Assembly (NCBI GenBank): GCA_036571765.1 | Contig: BROE01000024.1 | Span: 6,528,048 to 6,592,047 of the forward strand | DNA: 64,000 nucleotides | Origin: Plecoglossus altivelis | Lineage: Eukaryota; Chordata; Actinopteri; Osmeriformes; Plecoglossidae | Direction of reading: 5' to 3' | Part shown: one piece after another, positions 13,791-24,846 of the stretch | How positions within the stretch are numbered: the stretch's first letter is position 1 | How the letters are laid out: each line of letters begins with the position of its first letter | Program-made: the position numbers and the translations under genes | The notes under the pieces: model-generated | Seen by the model: only the letters and a program-made list of their open reading frames with translations | Database searches by the model: none | What the model was told of the DNA's origin: nothing

Positions 13791-16614
13791 GAGCTTTGTG
13801 AGTTACTTTTCCCTTAGGATTGACAGATAAAGCCCTCAGAACAACTAGCTGCCATACCAGACCCAACTGCAACATATTGGACTCATGTTGGCAGTGAAAT
13901 AATTCACAGAAACAGGGGTAGTCATGACAGCATTTGAGGATTTCAAAAATTGGGGCATAGAGTAAATACACAGGAGTTGGGGTTGCCATGACTAATAATT
14001 TGTAGTCTTCTGTGTGCATGCTGTTCTTGATGACGTGTGACAATAGTTTGTTTTTTCCAAATAGTTTTGTTGGTGTTGCAAACCTCCGCTATTAAATAAG
14101 AAATACCCAACAGAGAAAAGTCGGGGCTGAACTGATTTTCTCTGGCCTTCCTGCTAGGTCAAGGTCCTTAGGCCCCCTGACCTCTTGTATTTTCACCTAC
14201 AACCCAGCCATATAGCTGCACATACGTCAGTACCAGACCTTAAGCGAAGAGGAGGATATGGAGAAACTTGCCGAAAGAGATTTGCTAGGCTTAGCTGGCC
14301 TCCTAAAGTAACCTTTTAAAATGCGAGCTAGGCAGTGAGAGCCCAGACCTCACAGGGCCTGGCTACAGAATGAGGCGCTTATCTATTCAGCAACAACACC
14401 TAAGTCTGCCAAAATATCGCACTAAGCAGAGCAAGGGACCAGGAAAAGGTCACAGACAGCCATATGCAAAATACAACTGTCTGTTTCCCTATCCATGCTA
14501 GTGTCCCCACGGCAAAGAAATATTGACTGCAACAATAAACAATTTAGAAAGAGAAATGCAATTTCAAGAGACACTTTCGATCGATCTTTCAATGAAATAA
14601 CCAGGGTTTGTGAAGTGTTATTGCTTTCATATCATTTTGTGGATATATTCATAAGTATCCTACTAGAACATAGTGGTATGCTCAGCAGAAAACTGTGATA
14701 GATAAATGAATCATAGTGTGGGGCCAGCAAGGACATCACCCCTGAGTGTGTCCCCTCAAGATGGCTGCCAGAAGGTGCTGAATCAGGGTTTCTGCCACAA
14801 GCGGCATTAGACTTGATCATCTATCTGCTTATACACAAACCTTTGCTTCATGAATGCATAATTATCAGGAAAAAACAGAACATTCTTTTTGTCAGCCATT
14901 TTATTTTTACAAAAATCTATGTCAGTAGCCTTTTCAGGAAATGGAGGCTGTGTGGTATATGCAAAGGAAATAAGTCAATCAATAAGTATGAATGGATTGT
15001 TTTATTACTGACTCAAAAACATGGTTGAGCTTGATGGCAATATTGACGGTGCATTCAAATAATACCATTGTGTAGTCCAATAATAAATTATTGTTCTTTA
15101 CAATCAAAAATTGAGATTTTTGTATATAAAACCCTTCTTATCTAAAAAATAAATGTTTATCCTAAATTGCTTGTTTCAAATCTACACAGTATGCTGGATG
15201 TCTAATTCTCAAATGCTCAGTTGAGCCATTGTGTCCTTGAATCTATTGTGTTGCTTCAGTCTGTGACAGGGTCATATAGTTCCAATGCTCTTTCTTTGCT
15301 ATGCTGCTGTTCATGTTAGCTTGTGTCCTCACATATGGCAACCATCTGAGAATACTTCTGAGATTCATGAGTGAACACCATGACTTGAATTACCAGGTTT
15401 TTATTTTTATGTTCTGTACGTAACTAAAGTTTTCCCCAAACCGTGTTCTTTTTGTGTGAACGTGAGTTAATTTAAAAGCGAAGGAAATGGTGCTCAGACC
15501 ATGCCCTGGACATGTTCACAATTTGCAACACTACAAAATCATTCATTTGACTTTGGTTTAATCTAAATGTGGCTTAAAAATGGCAGCGTTTTCACCTTGC
15601 AGAGAACAGGAATAAATTCCATCATTGGACAGCACAGAGAATGTGACAGTGGACTGGTAATCTGAAGCATGGAGGCAAGCTTTCAGTGTAATCAATCTAC
15701 CAAAAAAGCTTTTAATGGAATCAATGGAGGGAACAGGGATAGATTTCCACATAGTATAAAGCCATTTTTAGATATCATTCACTGTGTTACTCTGGAGCAA
15801 AAAAAACCTCCCATCCATCTAACAATATAGGTTAATTGCATATTGAATAAAACCGTTCATTTTACGTGGGTTGCTTTCTTTCAGTCAAGCTCACCAAGCT
15901 GAAGAACTCATAGGAGATGTACCTTTCAAGATTTCAACTGTATGTGTTGCCTAGTTGTAATTCTTCAATGTATGATCAAGCAATAGCCATAGATGGTGAT
16001 GAAGCTGCGATCTCTGATCAAATTGTTGCAGTTCCGCTATACTTTTACGTTGACACAGTTTACCAATGTGTATCTAAAATAAAACGGCAGCATCGTATGA
16101 GAGCACGTCTTTTCAAACCCGATTTATCAAAAGTAATTCTAGTTATTTGAAAATGATTGGATTTAGAAATACTGACATAATTGAGGTAATTTGTCTAAAT
16201 ATCCAGGTTATTTTTTGTCAGTTGACTGTAGGTTGCCAATGGTTTGGAAACAATGGAATTGTGAAATAGATTCAGTTTAAATAGGAGAGGCTCTGGTTTG
16301 TTGTTGCAGTGTTGTTTTTTTATGAACAACAGACTCCTGAACATATCAACATGTACTGTACCTGTCTCTTTACACGTTAGGTGCCTATGTGACATAAAGC
16401 AGCACACTTTGATGGTCATGTTACCTGTTGCTTTACTTCTCTGTTGAATTCTTATGAACTACAAACCAGCTGTGATAACCCGTTAGGTCTATCTTCACCT
16501 GAAACAACACAGTTATGTTATTAGCTGTGGGTGAGCATTGAAACATTCTCTCAGAGCCAGCCATCTTGTGTATTGTGTCCTCTGCCAAACTACAGTATCA
16601 AAGAACTCAGCATA
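13791..16614. other. Non-coding, no gene seen
   Basis: AT-rich in 14,800-16,450. A strong acceptor-like TTGCTTTCTTTCAG ends at 15,883, but no donor gives a believable exon. Confidence 0.55.
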
Positions 16615-16642
16615 GAGGGACTGGAGGGACTGGAGGGATTGA
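16615..16642. repeat. Short 9-bp tandem repeat
   Basis: Three near-identical units of GGGACTGGA (the last altered to GGGATTGAG). Confidence 0.8.
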
Positions 16643-16936
16643 GCAGAGGCCCTGCAAGAATGTTCTTGCCGTGGCCACTGAGAAGACTGTTTGTTTATAT
16701 TAATAAAGCAAATGAAGAAATGAGGTTCAGAGAAGATGCCACTGGCTTGTTTGCTTTGGAATCTTTTCTCTCTCTCTTTGTGTCTTTGCCTTTTTTTCTT
16801 TCTTCTCGTGACTTCAGAATTGGTATTCCACTGGGAGTGATGTCCATATGGCTCAGTGATATTCAAAAGACTTTGGGGTGTTTCTGCATAAGGAGTATCA
16901 CATTCTACTCCTCTGAGATTCAAATCCTCCCATTGG

Positions 16937-16975
16937 TGCGCACACGCACACGCACACATACACATGCATACGCAC
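16937..16975. repeat. Imperfect CA/CG-rich microsatellite
   Basis: Alternating purine-pyrimidine run of CGCACA and CATACA units; such alternation can adopt Z-DNA in principle. Confidence 0.85.
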
Positions 16976-17595
16976 ATTCTATAGTAACATCCATTCTTAA
17001 GATGTTGCAACAGAAGAAAAAAAAGCCTAAAAGATGCTATCGTGTTGCACTGCAGAAGCTCTAGACTAAGGTCTTAGGAGCCGGCCTGTGCCCACCAGTA
17101 CTTGTCAAATGGCGAGCAAGACAAAACAGATCTGTATCAACTGACTTCCCTGGCGCTCTTATCATGATCCTTGTGCCTCTGTTTCCCTAATGCATCGAAT
17201 TCCCTGCTTTGTCGTCCATGCGCTTGTTTTAGCAGTTCTAATGCATCTTCTTAAGGGTTTGGTTTACACAGCTTTGGCTTTCGGAGTGTACTCTCTCCCC
17301 TCCTAATCTCAGAGACATGATTCCTATCTGATCTCCAAAGAGCCACTTAAACAGCCTCGCACTGGGTGTACAGCTCTGGCCAACAGACCTCCGCCATCAG
17401 AGAGTGTTTTGGTGGTAAAAATAGAATTGTACAGGATAAATGAAATTTACAATGGCTTTTTTTACACAAGGACTCAATAATGGTGCACAATGGTGGTGTG
17501 TGGTAATTAAGAAACAAACCAACTATGGAGTGATTTGTAAGTTGTTTTGATCCAATCTTGTGTGGATTAAACAAAAAATATTTTAATTTGTCCAC

Positions 17596-17609
17596 ACATA
17601 TGCATATGT
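17596..17609. repeat. 14-bp perfect palindrome
   Basis: ACATATGCATATGT is self-complementary. It may be a dimeric binding site or chance in AT-rich DNA. Confidence 0.7.
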
Positions 17610-19622
17610 ATCCACTACAAACAACGGACATGCTCATGTACATTGAACACAAGGCTCTTGGTGGAGTAGGTTGATAAGTGGTTTGGTGGTGGGCGGATGG
17701 GGGTGTTGGAGGAAGGTGGAGGTGGTGGATGAGAGTGAAGGAACGTGGGAGTTGCCCGCCTGTCTCTGTCTGATGCTAAATGCTCCTATTGCTGATGGCA
17801 GAATTCTGAGGCAGATGGGTCACAGAGAGAAACATATCAGCCTGTGGAGTGACATCAGGCGATCATTACATCCAATCAGAGGGAAGCAGGAAGTGAGACC
17901 CGATTGAGATTGATGGCACCAGACTGCTGCCTTTCGATTTTGAATGAATCTGGCAAGAGGGGTGGAGGTTGGGGGGGTTACAGACAACAAAACAGCAGTG
18001 TCTTCTCAATTTCTTGAGCGATGTTGCAAAAACTGTCATCCCTGCTTCACTTACTCTGTGCTGTGGATGTGTGAAGGAGAGAGGTAGACAGAGAAAGAGA
18101 GAAAGACTTCTTGTGTAGTGTGACAGAGAATTGCTTGTGCCATCGTTATATGTGTAAAGGAATGTACAGCTGTAGGCTTGACTGATGTTGGAGTCTAAAC
18201 GCTGTAATCACACAAGGCCTGTTTTGCTGCCTTCTCTAGCTTCATGTGCTATGTTCACTGGCTACCGGGGTATGCCAATGTCCAATCACATGTGCTACCA
18301 AGCTAACACCAGGTAGGCTCAGCCCTGACGAACATCCACATTTCTCCAGGCCTGAGAACCAACCTGTGGCCAGCGCTGGAAAGACGATGACTATCTAGAA
18401 TCAATACACCACTATCTGGCCTTATCTGCCTCTCTGATTTGCTGTGTAGCCACTTTCTCCCTGCTCGCTTGCTTGCTCTCTTTCCATCTGCAGGGCAGTG
18501 GATCTGAGAATGTTGACAGCAATTATGGATCGTCACCTTTTCCCCCAATACACTAGGAGTCAGCAAGGGGCAGCTTTCTAATTCCAATCAGTCACCCACG
18601 TAAACAAAAAGTACCTTGTTACTTCCACTCTGTCACCTCTCTATCCCATCCTGATATTTGCTTTCCTTTCTACCATGATTGTGGAGAGCCCCCCCATGAC
18701 CAAACCCATTGGGACCATCGCCCCTTAGTTCAGTTTAGCCCCCTCAGGCTTTGGAAGAGAGATCACCACCACCTGTGAACACCCAAATCCCATCAAGCCC
18801 TCACTCTGGAGACTGCAGTGCATCTACTCCCAATCCCCATGTCCTCAGGTAGAGCAGGCAACCCTGATATGTAACCCCTACATCTTCTCCCTCAACCCCA
18901 TCTCCATATGGCTGGGTGTTTGACAGGCACCTGCCACAGACAACAGAACACAATTCTGGATCGGCGATGCTTATGCCTGCAGGATTTTCCTATTCTAATG
19001 TTTCAATGTGCGCGTACCTCTCTTTTCTCTCACTTGTAGGCACCTGAGGCAAATTCTGTCGGGCCTGTCACATGTCACACACTTGTCTCCGGTACTATGT
19101 ACGTGGCCTAAACTGTTGGGGCACATCCTCGCATCCATCAGTGTTCTCTCCAGGCTCAATCTCAGTTCTCCCAGCACTAGCAGTAAGGAAGTCTGGGGTG
19201 GGGTTGGTGGTTAGGGACATGCGTATATACAGTCTGATGGCATACTGAAGTATTAAAGCCTGAACCCTGTAGAGGGGGGTTATGGAGAAAGAAAAGGGAA
19301 GGGTAAGGAAAGTAAAGAAACAGAGAGGAAGGAGCGAGGGGGAAGGGGAGTCCTGCAGGAGTCCTGCTGGAGGCTTACCACGTGCTGCGTCTAACATCCA
19401 CCCTATGATCAACTGATGAGATTACCTTGACATATTTTTTCCCCTCTAACTTAAATTGCATTACCTCCAGGATCTAATGTTAGGCACATCTCCATATTCT
19501 ACTCTGTGGGAGATTTCGGTTCCCATTTGTTCCCTTCATTGTAGCATTCTCCCTTCCTCACTCACTAACCAAAGGATCACATCATCCTACAGCCCTGTAT
19601 GTGTTGCACTGCTGGGCTGGCA

Positions 19623-19632
19623 CCCCCCCCCC
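19623..19632. repeat. Poly-C tract
   Basis: Ten C bases followed by AAAGGATG. Confidence 0.9.
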
Positions 19633-19779
19633 AAAGGATGCCATCTTGGTTTCTTTCTGTCCCTTAGGCATGCAATGCAATGTGCCTGTTCAATCACTGC
19701 TCACAGTCTTGACCCTTGACAAAGGGTTGTCATAGAAGCATGTTACTGTTTTAATCAACTACACCGACATCCACAACGA

Positions 19780-20330
19780 CCTGTGCATTAACTGACCACG
19801 TACTTCTAGCCCTTAGCTCTCTGATAATTACAGAGCCTCATTTAAACTGCTTATCCAAACAAACAGATTACCCTTACAGATTGAGGTCACAAATCTTTTG
19901 GGGATTTTTTTGTTATAGCTGGATTAGAGGTGAGGTGATCAGAGAATACACATTGTTATGCCCTTTGACTGGACACAGTTTCTCCTCGGCCTTTAAGGTT
20001 AATCGACAAATGGGGCCCACCTTTGGGTGAAGATACTATGCATTCAGCCTAGTGTGGCCGTGCTCTTTGCTGTGCTTCATAGGGTAATGGGCTCAATTAG
20101 TCTAAAAGTCACTGCAGTTAATAATTCAATGCTCTCAAGGTTCATTTCCCCGGATTCAAGTCAAGCATGGCACAGGAAATGACACTTCAGGAGCTCTTAA
20201 AAAATGACGAGGACAAACGGAGCGATCACGGCGGTAAATCAGGTGAACGACTTACCAACGGCGGGGGTGGCGACGTGGGCTGTCACTCCCCCGGAATGAC
20301 TTGTTCATCAAGACACGCACTCGCCATCGC
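19780..20330. promoter_or_regulatory. Candidate conserved non-coding element
   Basis: This repeat-free stretch has homeodomain-like sites (CTGATAATTACAG, CTGGATTAGAGG, GCTCAATTAGTC, AGTTAATAATTC), followed by a more CpG-containing part near 20,200-20,290. A 137-codon open frame starting at 20,167 crosses the right half, but it has no recognisable domain and I do not call it a gene. It is listed because its composition differs from the surrounding microsatellite-rich DNA. Confidence 0.18.
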
Positions 20331-21580
20331 TCAATCAGTCAGTGTGTGTCACCAGGAACACCGGTCAGTCTCATCAAACAGACATTTTTTAAACAAAAGG
20401 CTTCATGAGGGAGTCAATCAGTTTGACTTTGGATTAACTCTTGTTCCAGAAGGATCTAGAATGTACTATATGCAGTTGCTTATCCAAAGTTTGTGGACTA
20501 CTTCGCCATGTCCCAGTGCAAATAACACCTCATTATCACTGGCCTCTTGCTCCTCATTCACAACCATCATTCAATTATGACACCTCAAAAATGAGTGGGA
20601 ATACACATCGTTTAAAAAATACCCATGTGTGTATGCACCCTATGTTTCTGTTTACAGTGAGTGTGGGTGTGTGGGAACCTGATGTGATAATGTGCGTCGG
20701 CAAACACAACAGCAGTCCCAAGCTGTGAGCTACACCTCATGAGGAAAAAAAGTTCCTTTGTAAGCACCTTGGGGACAAGAGATGAGGGATGACCTTGAGT
20801 CAGTGAGCTACAGAGATGCTCTCTATATTCCGTCCTGATCCAGAGACCATGACTTACCAATCATTAACAGGCTTACAGATTGGCATCCCTTTGCTACCTC
20901 CATTTAGTGTTCTGCACCAGATGATAATTACTATTCTACATGCACACACATACACTCCCACAGACACACGCATGCACACACACATTGATTCACTCTCTGT
21001 CTCAGAGATGCGCTACATAAATTCATGAACACACTGCTGAAATGATATAACTTGACCTACTGTTTGAGTTACTCTGAATTGCTGCTATTCACATATCCGT
21101 TAATATGAGAAAACAGTAACGTGTAAGTAAGCAATTATCACCTTTTGACAGTGCAAATTGTTGAAGCCATCTTCCACAAGAGCAGGGCATGGAGGAGCCT
21201 CCGACGTTTAATTAATCTCGCAAAATTTTGTGGTTTAGGCATTAAGAAAGTCTTTCTACAGTGCAATTAAAAGTGATGATTCCTTTATCTCATTGTCAGG
21301 CATTCCCACAGGTCAGGTTTTTTCTTCAAAAACCGTTCTACATTCTACCTTAGCATTGACCCTTTGATATACTTGAGTTTGATACCGTCATCAATTTATA
21401 TTGCAAAAACAAAGTTGTGGATTATCCTGAGTCTGGAGCCCAGCTGTAGTGAGGTGGGGGGTGGTTATAGTCCCTGGCATAATGAAGTAGTGGGGGAGGG
21501 GGAAGGACCATGTTGCAGCACATGTGGTCATCCCAGGAGGGCGAAGGCTGGAAATAGACTCCGAACTTGTCTTGTCACAA

Positions 21581-21590
21581 CCCCCCCCCC
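21581..21590. repeat. Poly-C tract
   Basis: Ten C bases preceding a pyrimidine-rich stretch at about 21,635-21,725. Confidence 0.9.
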
Positions 21591-21634
21591 ATATTCTCCC
21601 ACTCTGTGTTTGAAGTCCAGATTTGGCTCTGCGT

Positions 21635-21725
21635 CAGTGCCTCTCCTCTCCTTTCCTGTCCTCCTCTCCTTTCCTCTCCCTTCTCCTTTGGTCCTACTTA
21701 TCCTCTCCATATCTGCCTTCTTCCC
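21635..21725. repeat. Polypyrimidine stretch
   Basis: CTCTCC/TTTCC units dominate the plus strand for about 90 bp. Such purine/pyrimidine asymmetry can form triplex DNA; no gene is supported here. Confidence 0.8.
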
Positions 21726-21865
21726 AACAATGTTCGCTGTGTCTCCTGTGTCCTGCTGTGCCTCACTCTCAGGCTCACTTAACCCGTCTCCCTGACCCTG
21801 CTGAGCGCTGGTCAAGTGCTCGCTGATGTGTGATGTTGCCATCACTCAGCCATGTCCTGTCGATA

Positions 21866-21896
21866 GGGTGGTGGTGGGGGATGCTGGGAGTAGGGG
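21866..21896 (+). other. G-quadruplex-capable tract
   Basis: Four G runs of at least three (21,866, 21,876, 21,886 and 21,893), separated by loops of seven bases or fewer, fit the canonical quadruplex pattern on the plus strand. Confidence 0.6.
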
Positions 21897-22618
21897 AACA
21901 GATTGGTGGATATCACGCTTTGCCTCTGGGGAGGAGAGAGGAGGAAGGTGGGCTCTGGGAGTGGGTGGGTATTCTGGGAAATGTGAGATCTTAAGTCTGC
22001 TGAATTTCCGGGTCCCTTGACCAAAGGTTGACCCCTATTTCCTGTCTCAATTGCCTTTGAAAGAGTCAGGCTCCGTCGCACAGAAATGCTGCTAGGTAGT
22101 GCGACAACCTATGACAGCACGTGACCAAGTTGTTGGTTTCACCATCACAGTAAAATGGTGAAGAAAAGATTCATGCGTGGACACGTGGCAATGGCTTGTG
22201 GTCTAAAAGCGTTTTGTTGAGAAGCAAGGAATTATAGTAAAGATTCTTATTCATTAACTGGCTCATATTGAGATAGAAAAGATCTTCCACATCTCACACC
22301 TTTGCCTCTCTGGTCTTTCTTTTATATTATTAACTCACTAGACTGCAAAGCTTTTACTTACTGTAAACAACGCCTACATAGTAGTTAGATAGCCTTAGTT
22401 TAGTTCAGCCAATGCTTTACAGCATTAGTGTTTTCAATGTCTGTATACGAATCTGTTAAAAAAAATCTTTCTTTGTCCTTTTATGGAAATCCTTGCTCCC
22501 TTTTGTAAGTAGAGATTTGTCAAATCATCCATCACTGAGCTCAATGAATGGTGGTAATTGATAGGAAAGGACCCCTAAAAGAAGTTTTCACGTTAAAGCT
22601 GACCCTTGTATGTTGGTT

Positions 22619-22650
22619 GGGGTGGATGGGGGGTGGATGGGGTCGAGGGG
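22619..22650 (+). other. Strong G-quadruplex-capable tract
   Basis: Four G runs of at least four bases with short loops (TGGAT, TGGAT, TCGA) lie at 22,619-22,650, about 155 bp before the RTE insertion. This is the cleanest quadruplex pattern that I see in the window. Confidence 0.7.
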
Positions 22651-22794
22651 CTGTTATTTGGTAAGGGTATGAAACAGATGATTACCTGAGATTAAAAAAT
22701 ACGAGATGTGAATTTAAGTACATTTACATGTTAGCATGACTAATATGCCTGAGATAGAAAGAGAGAAAGAGAGTGTGGGGCAATTATGCTAAAT

Positions 22795-22806
22795 GACATT
22801 GTGCCT
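22795..22806. repeat. Left target-site duplication of the RTE LINE
   Basis: The 12-mer GACATTGTGCCT lies directly before the first base of the element and is repeated exactly after its tail. This fixes the 5' boundary and shows that this copy inserted with its present 5' end rather than being a fragment of a larger rearrangement. Confidence 0.92.
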
Positions 22807-23337
22807 CCTTGAACCGCCACCTTAACGTGGTGGAGGGGTTTGAGTGCTTGAATGATCCCAGGAGCTATGTTGTCGGGGGCAATAAGCCCCTGGTAGGGTT
22901 TCCCATGGCAAACTGGTCCTAGGTGACTAGCCAGACTAAGTGCGGTTCAACAAAAACCCCTATGACGACAAAACTAAGAAGAATCGTTACGTCGCCCGGA
23001 CAGGCGTTACCGGGGCCCCACACTGGAGCCAAGCCTGGAGTGGGTGCTCACAAGTGAGCACGCGTCGCGCCTGGAATCACCGGCCCGCCGCGTACTGAAC
23101 CACACATGGGACCCGCGCGACCCGTGCTATCCCAGCCCGAAAGCCCGACGTCGGGATAACCTTCCTGCAGGAGACTTTCCCACACCCAATACAGAGACCG
23201 AAATAGTGACGCCGCCGAGCCGCGTTGCCACCTGTGTTTTGCACTACTAACCGGCCTAAATGTTCCGGCTCAAGCGCGGCAGGGTGCCCTGCGGAAATAC
23301 GACCGCCAGAACATGCCACCACAGCCAACCGTCTTTA
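22807..23337 (+). other. 5' leader region of the RTE LINE
   Basis: This GC-rich leader precedes the first recognisable coding scrap. It begins with the conserved-looking start CCTTGAACCGCCACC and holds the inverted motif CCACCTTAACGTGGTGG. CpG is frequent (runs such as CGCGTCGCGCC near 23,061), unlike the flanking genome. In RTE elements this part would carry the internal promoter. No clean reading frame crosses it; short frames here look like shadows. Its presence is unusual because most genomic LINE copies are truncated at the 5' end. Confidence 0.7.
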
Positions 23338-23402
23338 GCGCTGGGGACTTGGAATGTCACCTCGCTGGCAAGAAAGGAGCCGAGCTTGTGCGGGAGGTAC
23401 AC
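23338..23402 (+). pseudogene. Remnant of RTE endonuclease N-terminus
   Basis: About 20 codons match the start of the RTE endonuclease domain: the frame reads LGTWNVTSLA, then continues after a one-base shift as AELVREV. In intact relatives this begins an apurinic/apyrimidinic-type endonuclease that nicks the target DNA. Here the match ends after REV. The catalytic acidic and histidine motifs that should follow over the next 200 or so residues are absent, so no nuclease can be made. The frameshift falls within GKKGAELV versus ARKEPSL. Confidence 0.75.
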
Positions 23403-23602
23403 ATCAACGTTAACTCTGCGCATCATACACAGATATCTCTACGAGAAGGCTCGGACCACTACAGTTTCATCTCTGGTCAACGTGCCCTCGCCGGGTTGCA
23501 GACCGTCGGCGAGCAATGGCGCCTGGCTAATGTAATAACATTAGCCCCGTGGCTCTAGCCGCCACGGTGTTGGGTGTGTTACTCCACAGCGTAGCACACA
23601 AT
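23403..23602 (+). other. Unplaced segment inside the RTE LINE at the deletion junction
   Basis: About 200 bases lie between the endonuclease scrap and the reverse transcriptase. They have GC and CpG levels like the element, but their translations do not read as any RTE segment I recognise. They could be a badly decayed part of the linker, a scrambled junction, or family-specific sequence. The frame entering the reverse transcriptase from here is open from about 23,549 but is not family-like until LERRIRSIVEPRI at 23,603. Confidence 0.45.
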
Positions 23603-24146
23603 CTGGAGAGGAGAATCCGTTCGATAGTCGAACCTCGGATTCAGAAAGAGCAATGTGGGTTTCGTCCTGGCCGAGGAACACTGGACCAGCTCTACACACT
23701 TCTTCGGGTGCTTGAGGGTTCATTGGAGTTTGCCCAACCGGTTCCCATGTGTTTTGTGGACCTGGAGAAGGCGTTTGACCGTGTCCCTCTTGGTGCCCTG
23801 TGGGGGGGTTTGCCGGGAGTACGGGGTCCGGGCCCTTTGCTCAGGGCCGTCCGATCCCTGTATGACCGGAGCAGGAGCTGTGTCCGCATTGCCGGTAGTA
23901 AGTCGGACCTGTTCTCGGTGCAAGTTGGACTCCGCCAGGGCTGCCCCTTGTCAACGGTTCTGTTCATTGTCTTCATGGACAGAATTTCTAGGCACCGCCA
24001 GGGGCCGGAGGGTAGTCTGGTTCGGGGAGCACAGGATTTCATCTCTGCTATTTGCAGATGATGTTGTCCTGATGGCTCCATCGGACCGCGACCTACAGCA
24101 TGCACTAGAACGGTTTGCAGCCGAGTGTGAAGCTGCCGGGATGTGA
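23603..24146 (+). pseudogene. RTE reverse transcriptase domain, frameshifted, ends at a stop
   Basis: This is the polymerase part of the LINE protein, which would copy element RNA into DNA at the nicked target. Motifs in order: LERRIRSIVEPRI, CGFRPGRGTLDQLYTL, CFVDLEKAFDRVP (motif A, catalytic Asp at about 23,759), LLRAVRSLYDRS, GLRQGCPLS, then FADD (24,051-24,062, the catalytic Asp pair) and FAAECEAAGM. The first part runs in one frame to about 24,012, and the FADD block continues in another frame, so a frameshift separates motif A from the active-site Asp pair. A pair of compensating small shifts around 23,800-23,840 also breaks the LREYGVRGP-like stretch. A TGA at 24,144 ends the second block; it is consistent with a CGA-to-TGA change by CpG deamination. 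Not functional. Confidence 0.9.
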
Positions 24147-24838
24147 ATCAGCACCTCGAAATCTTAGGCCATGGTACTCGACCGGAAGAAGGTGGCTTGC
24201 TCCCTCCGGCTGGGTGGGGAGCCCTTGCTTCAAGTGGAGGATTTCAAGTATCTCGGGGTCTTGTTCACGACGAGGACGGAATGTGAGATTGACAAGCGGA
24301 TTGGTGCAGCGGCTGCAATGATGCAGCCTCTGTATCAGACTGTTGTGGTAAAGAAGGAGCTGAGCCGGAAGGCAAAGCCCTCAATTTACCGGTCTATCTT
24401 CGTTCCTACTCTCACCTATGGTCATGAACTTTGGGTAATGACGAAAGGACGAGATTGCGGATACAAGCGGTCGAAATGAGGTTTCTCCGCAGGGTGGCTG
24501 GACGCTCCCTTAGAGATAAGGTAAGGAGCTCGGTCACACAGGAGGAGCTCCGAGTAGAGCCGCTGCTCCTCCAAGTCGAGAGGAGCCAGCTGAGGTGGCT
24601 CGCGCATCTGTTTCGGATGCCTCCTGGGCGCCTCCCTCTGGGAGGTGTTCCGGGCATGTCCTACCGGGAGGCGGCCCCGGAAAGACCCAGGACACGCTGG
24701 AGGGACTATGTCTCTCGGCTGGCCTGGGAACGCCTCGGGATCCCCCCGGAGGAGCTGGAGGTGGTGTGCATGGACAAGGAAGTCTGGGGCCCTCCCTGCT
24801 TCAGGATGCTGCCCCCCGCGACCCGGCCCCGGATAAGC
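24147..24838 (+). pseudogene. RTE protein C-terminal region, frameshifted
   Basis: This continues the reverse transcriptase thumb and C-terminal part of the RTE protein. After the TGA the frame reads ISTSKS, then a second stop (TAG at 24,165), then AMVLDRKKVA, FKYLGVLF, VVVKKELSRKAK, YRSIFVPTLTYGHELWVMT. Near 24,440 the reading moves to another frame: RIQAVEMRFLRRVAG, SQLRWLAHLFRMPPGRLP, then RTRWRDYVSRLAWERLG and PPEELEVV. Two compensating shifts around 24,640-24,690 garble the short stretch between PGRLP and RTRWRDY. The FLRRVAG and RTRWRDY motifs are the clearest markers of the family. The coding match fades into the tail near 24,838. Confidence 0.9.
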
Positions 24839-24846
24839 GGAAGAAA

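Larger units (their letters stand above)
16976..19779. other. Non-coding, no gene seen
   Basis: G-rich on the plus strand at 17,680-17,740 and 17,955-17,980. At 19,040-19,182 an acceptor (TCTCTCACTTGTAG), an open frame and a weak donor (GCA/GTAAGG) could mark an exon, but the peptide has no known features and the donor is poor. Confidence 0.5.
20331..22618. other. Non-coding, no gene seen
   Basis: CA-rich patch at 20,938-20,985, G-rich patches at 21,450-21,500, and the poly-C, polypyrimidine and quadruplex-capable tracts listed separately. Overlapping open frames at 21,360-21,850 follow the low-complexity DNA and are not credible genes. Confidence 0.55.

Noticed and set aside
16531..17064. 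Open frame of 177 codons, the longest in the window
   Set aside because: No recognisable domain, its end runs into a CA/CG microsatellite, a similar-length frame overlaps on the other strand, and there is no splice or promoter context.
20167..20580. Open frame of 137 codons starting MAQEMTLQELL
   Set aside because: The acidic start looks protein-like, but the rest has no domain and the better explanation is repeat-free non-coding DNA. Kept only as a candidate conserved element.
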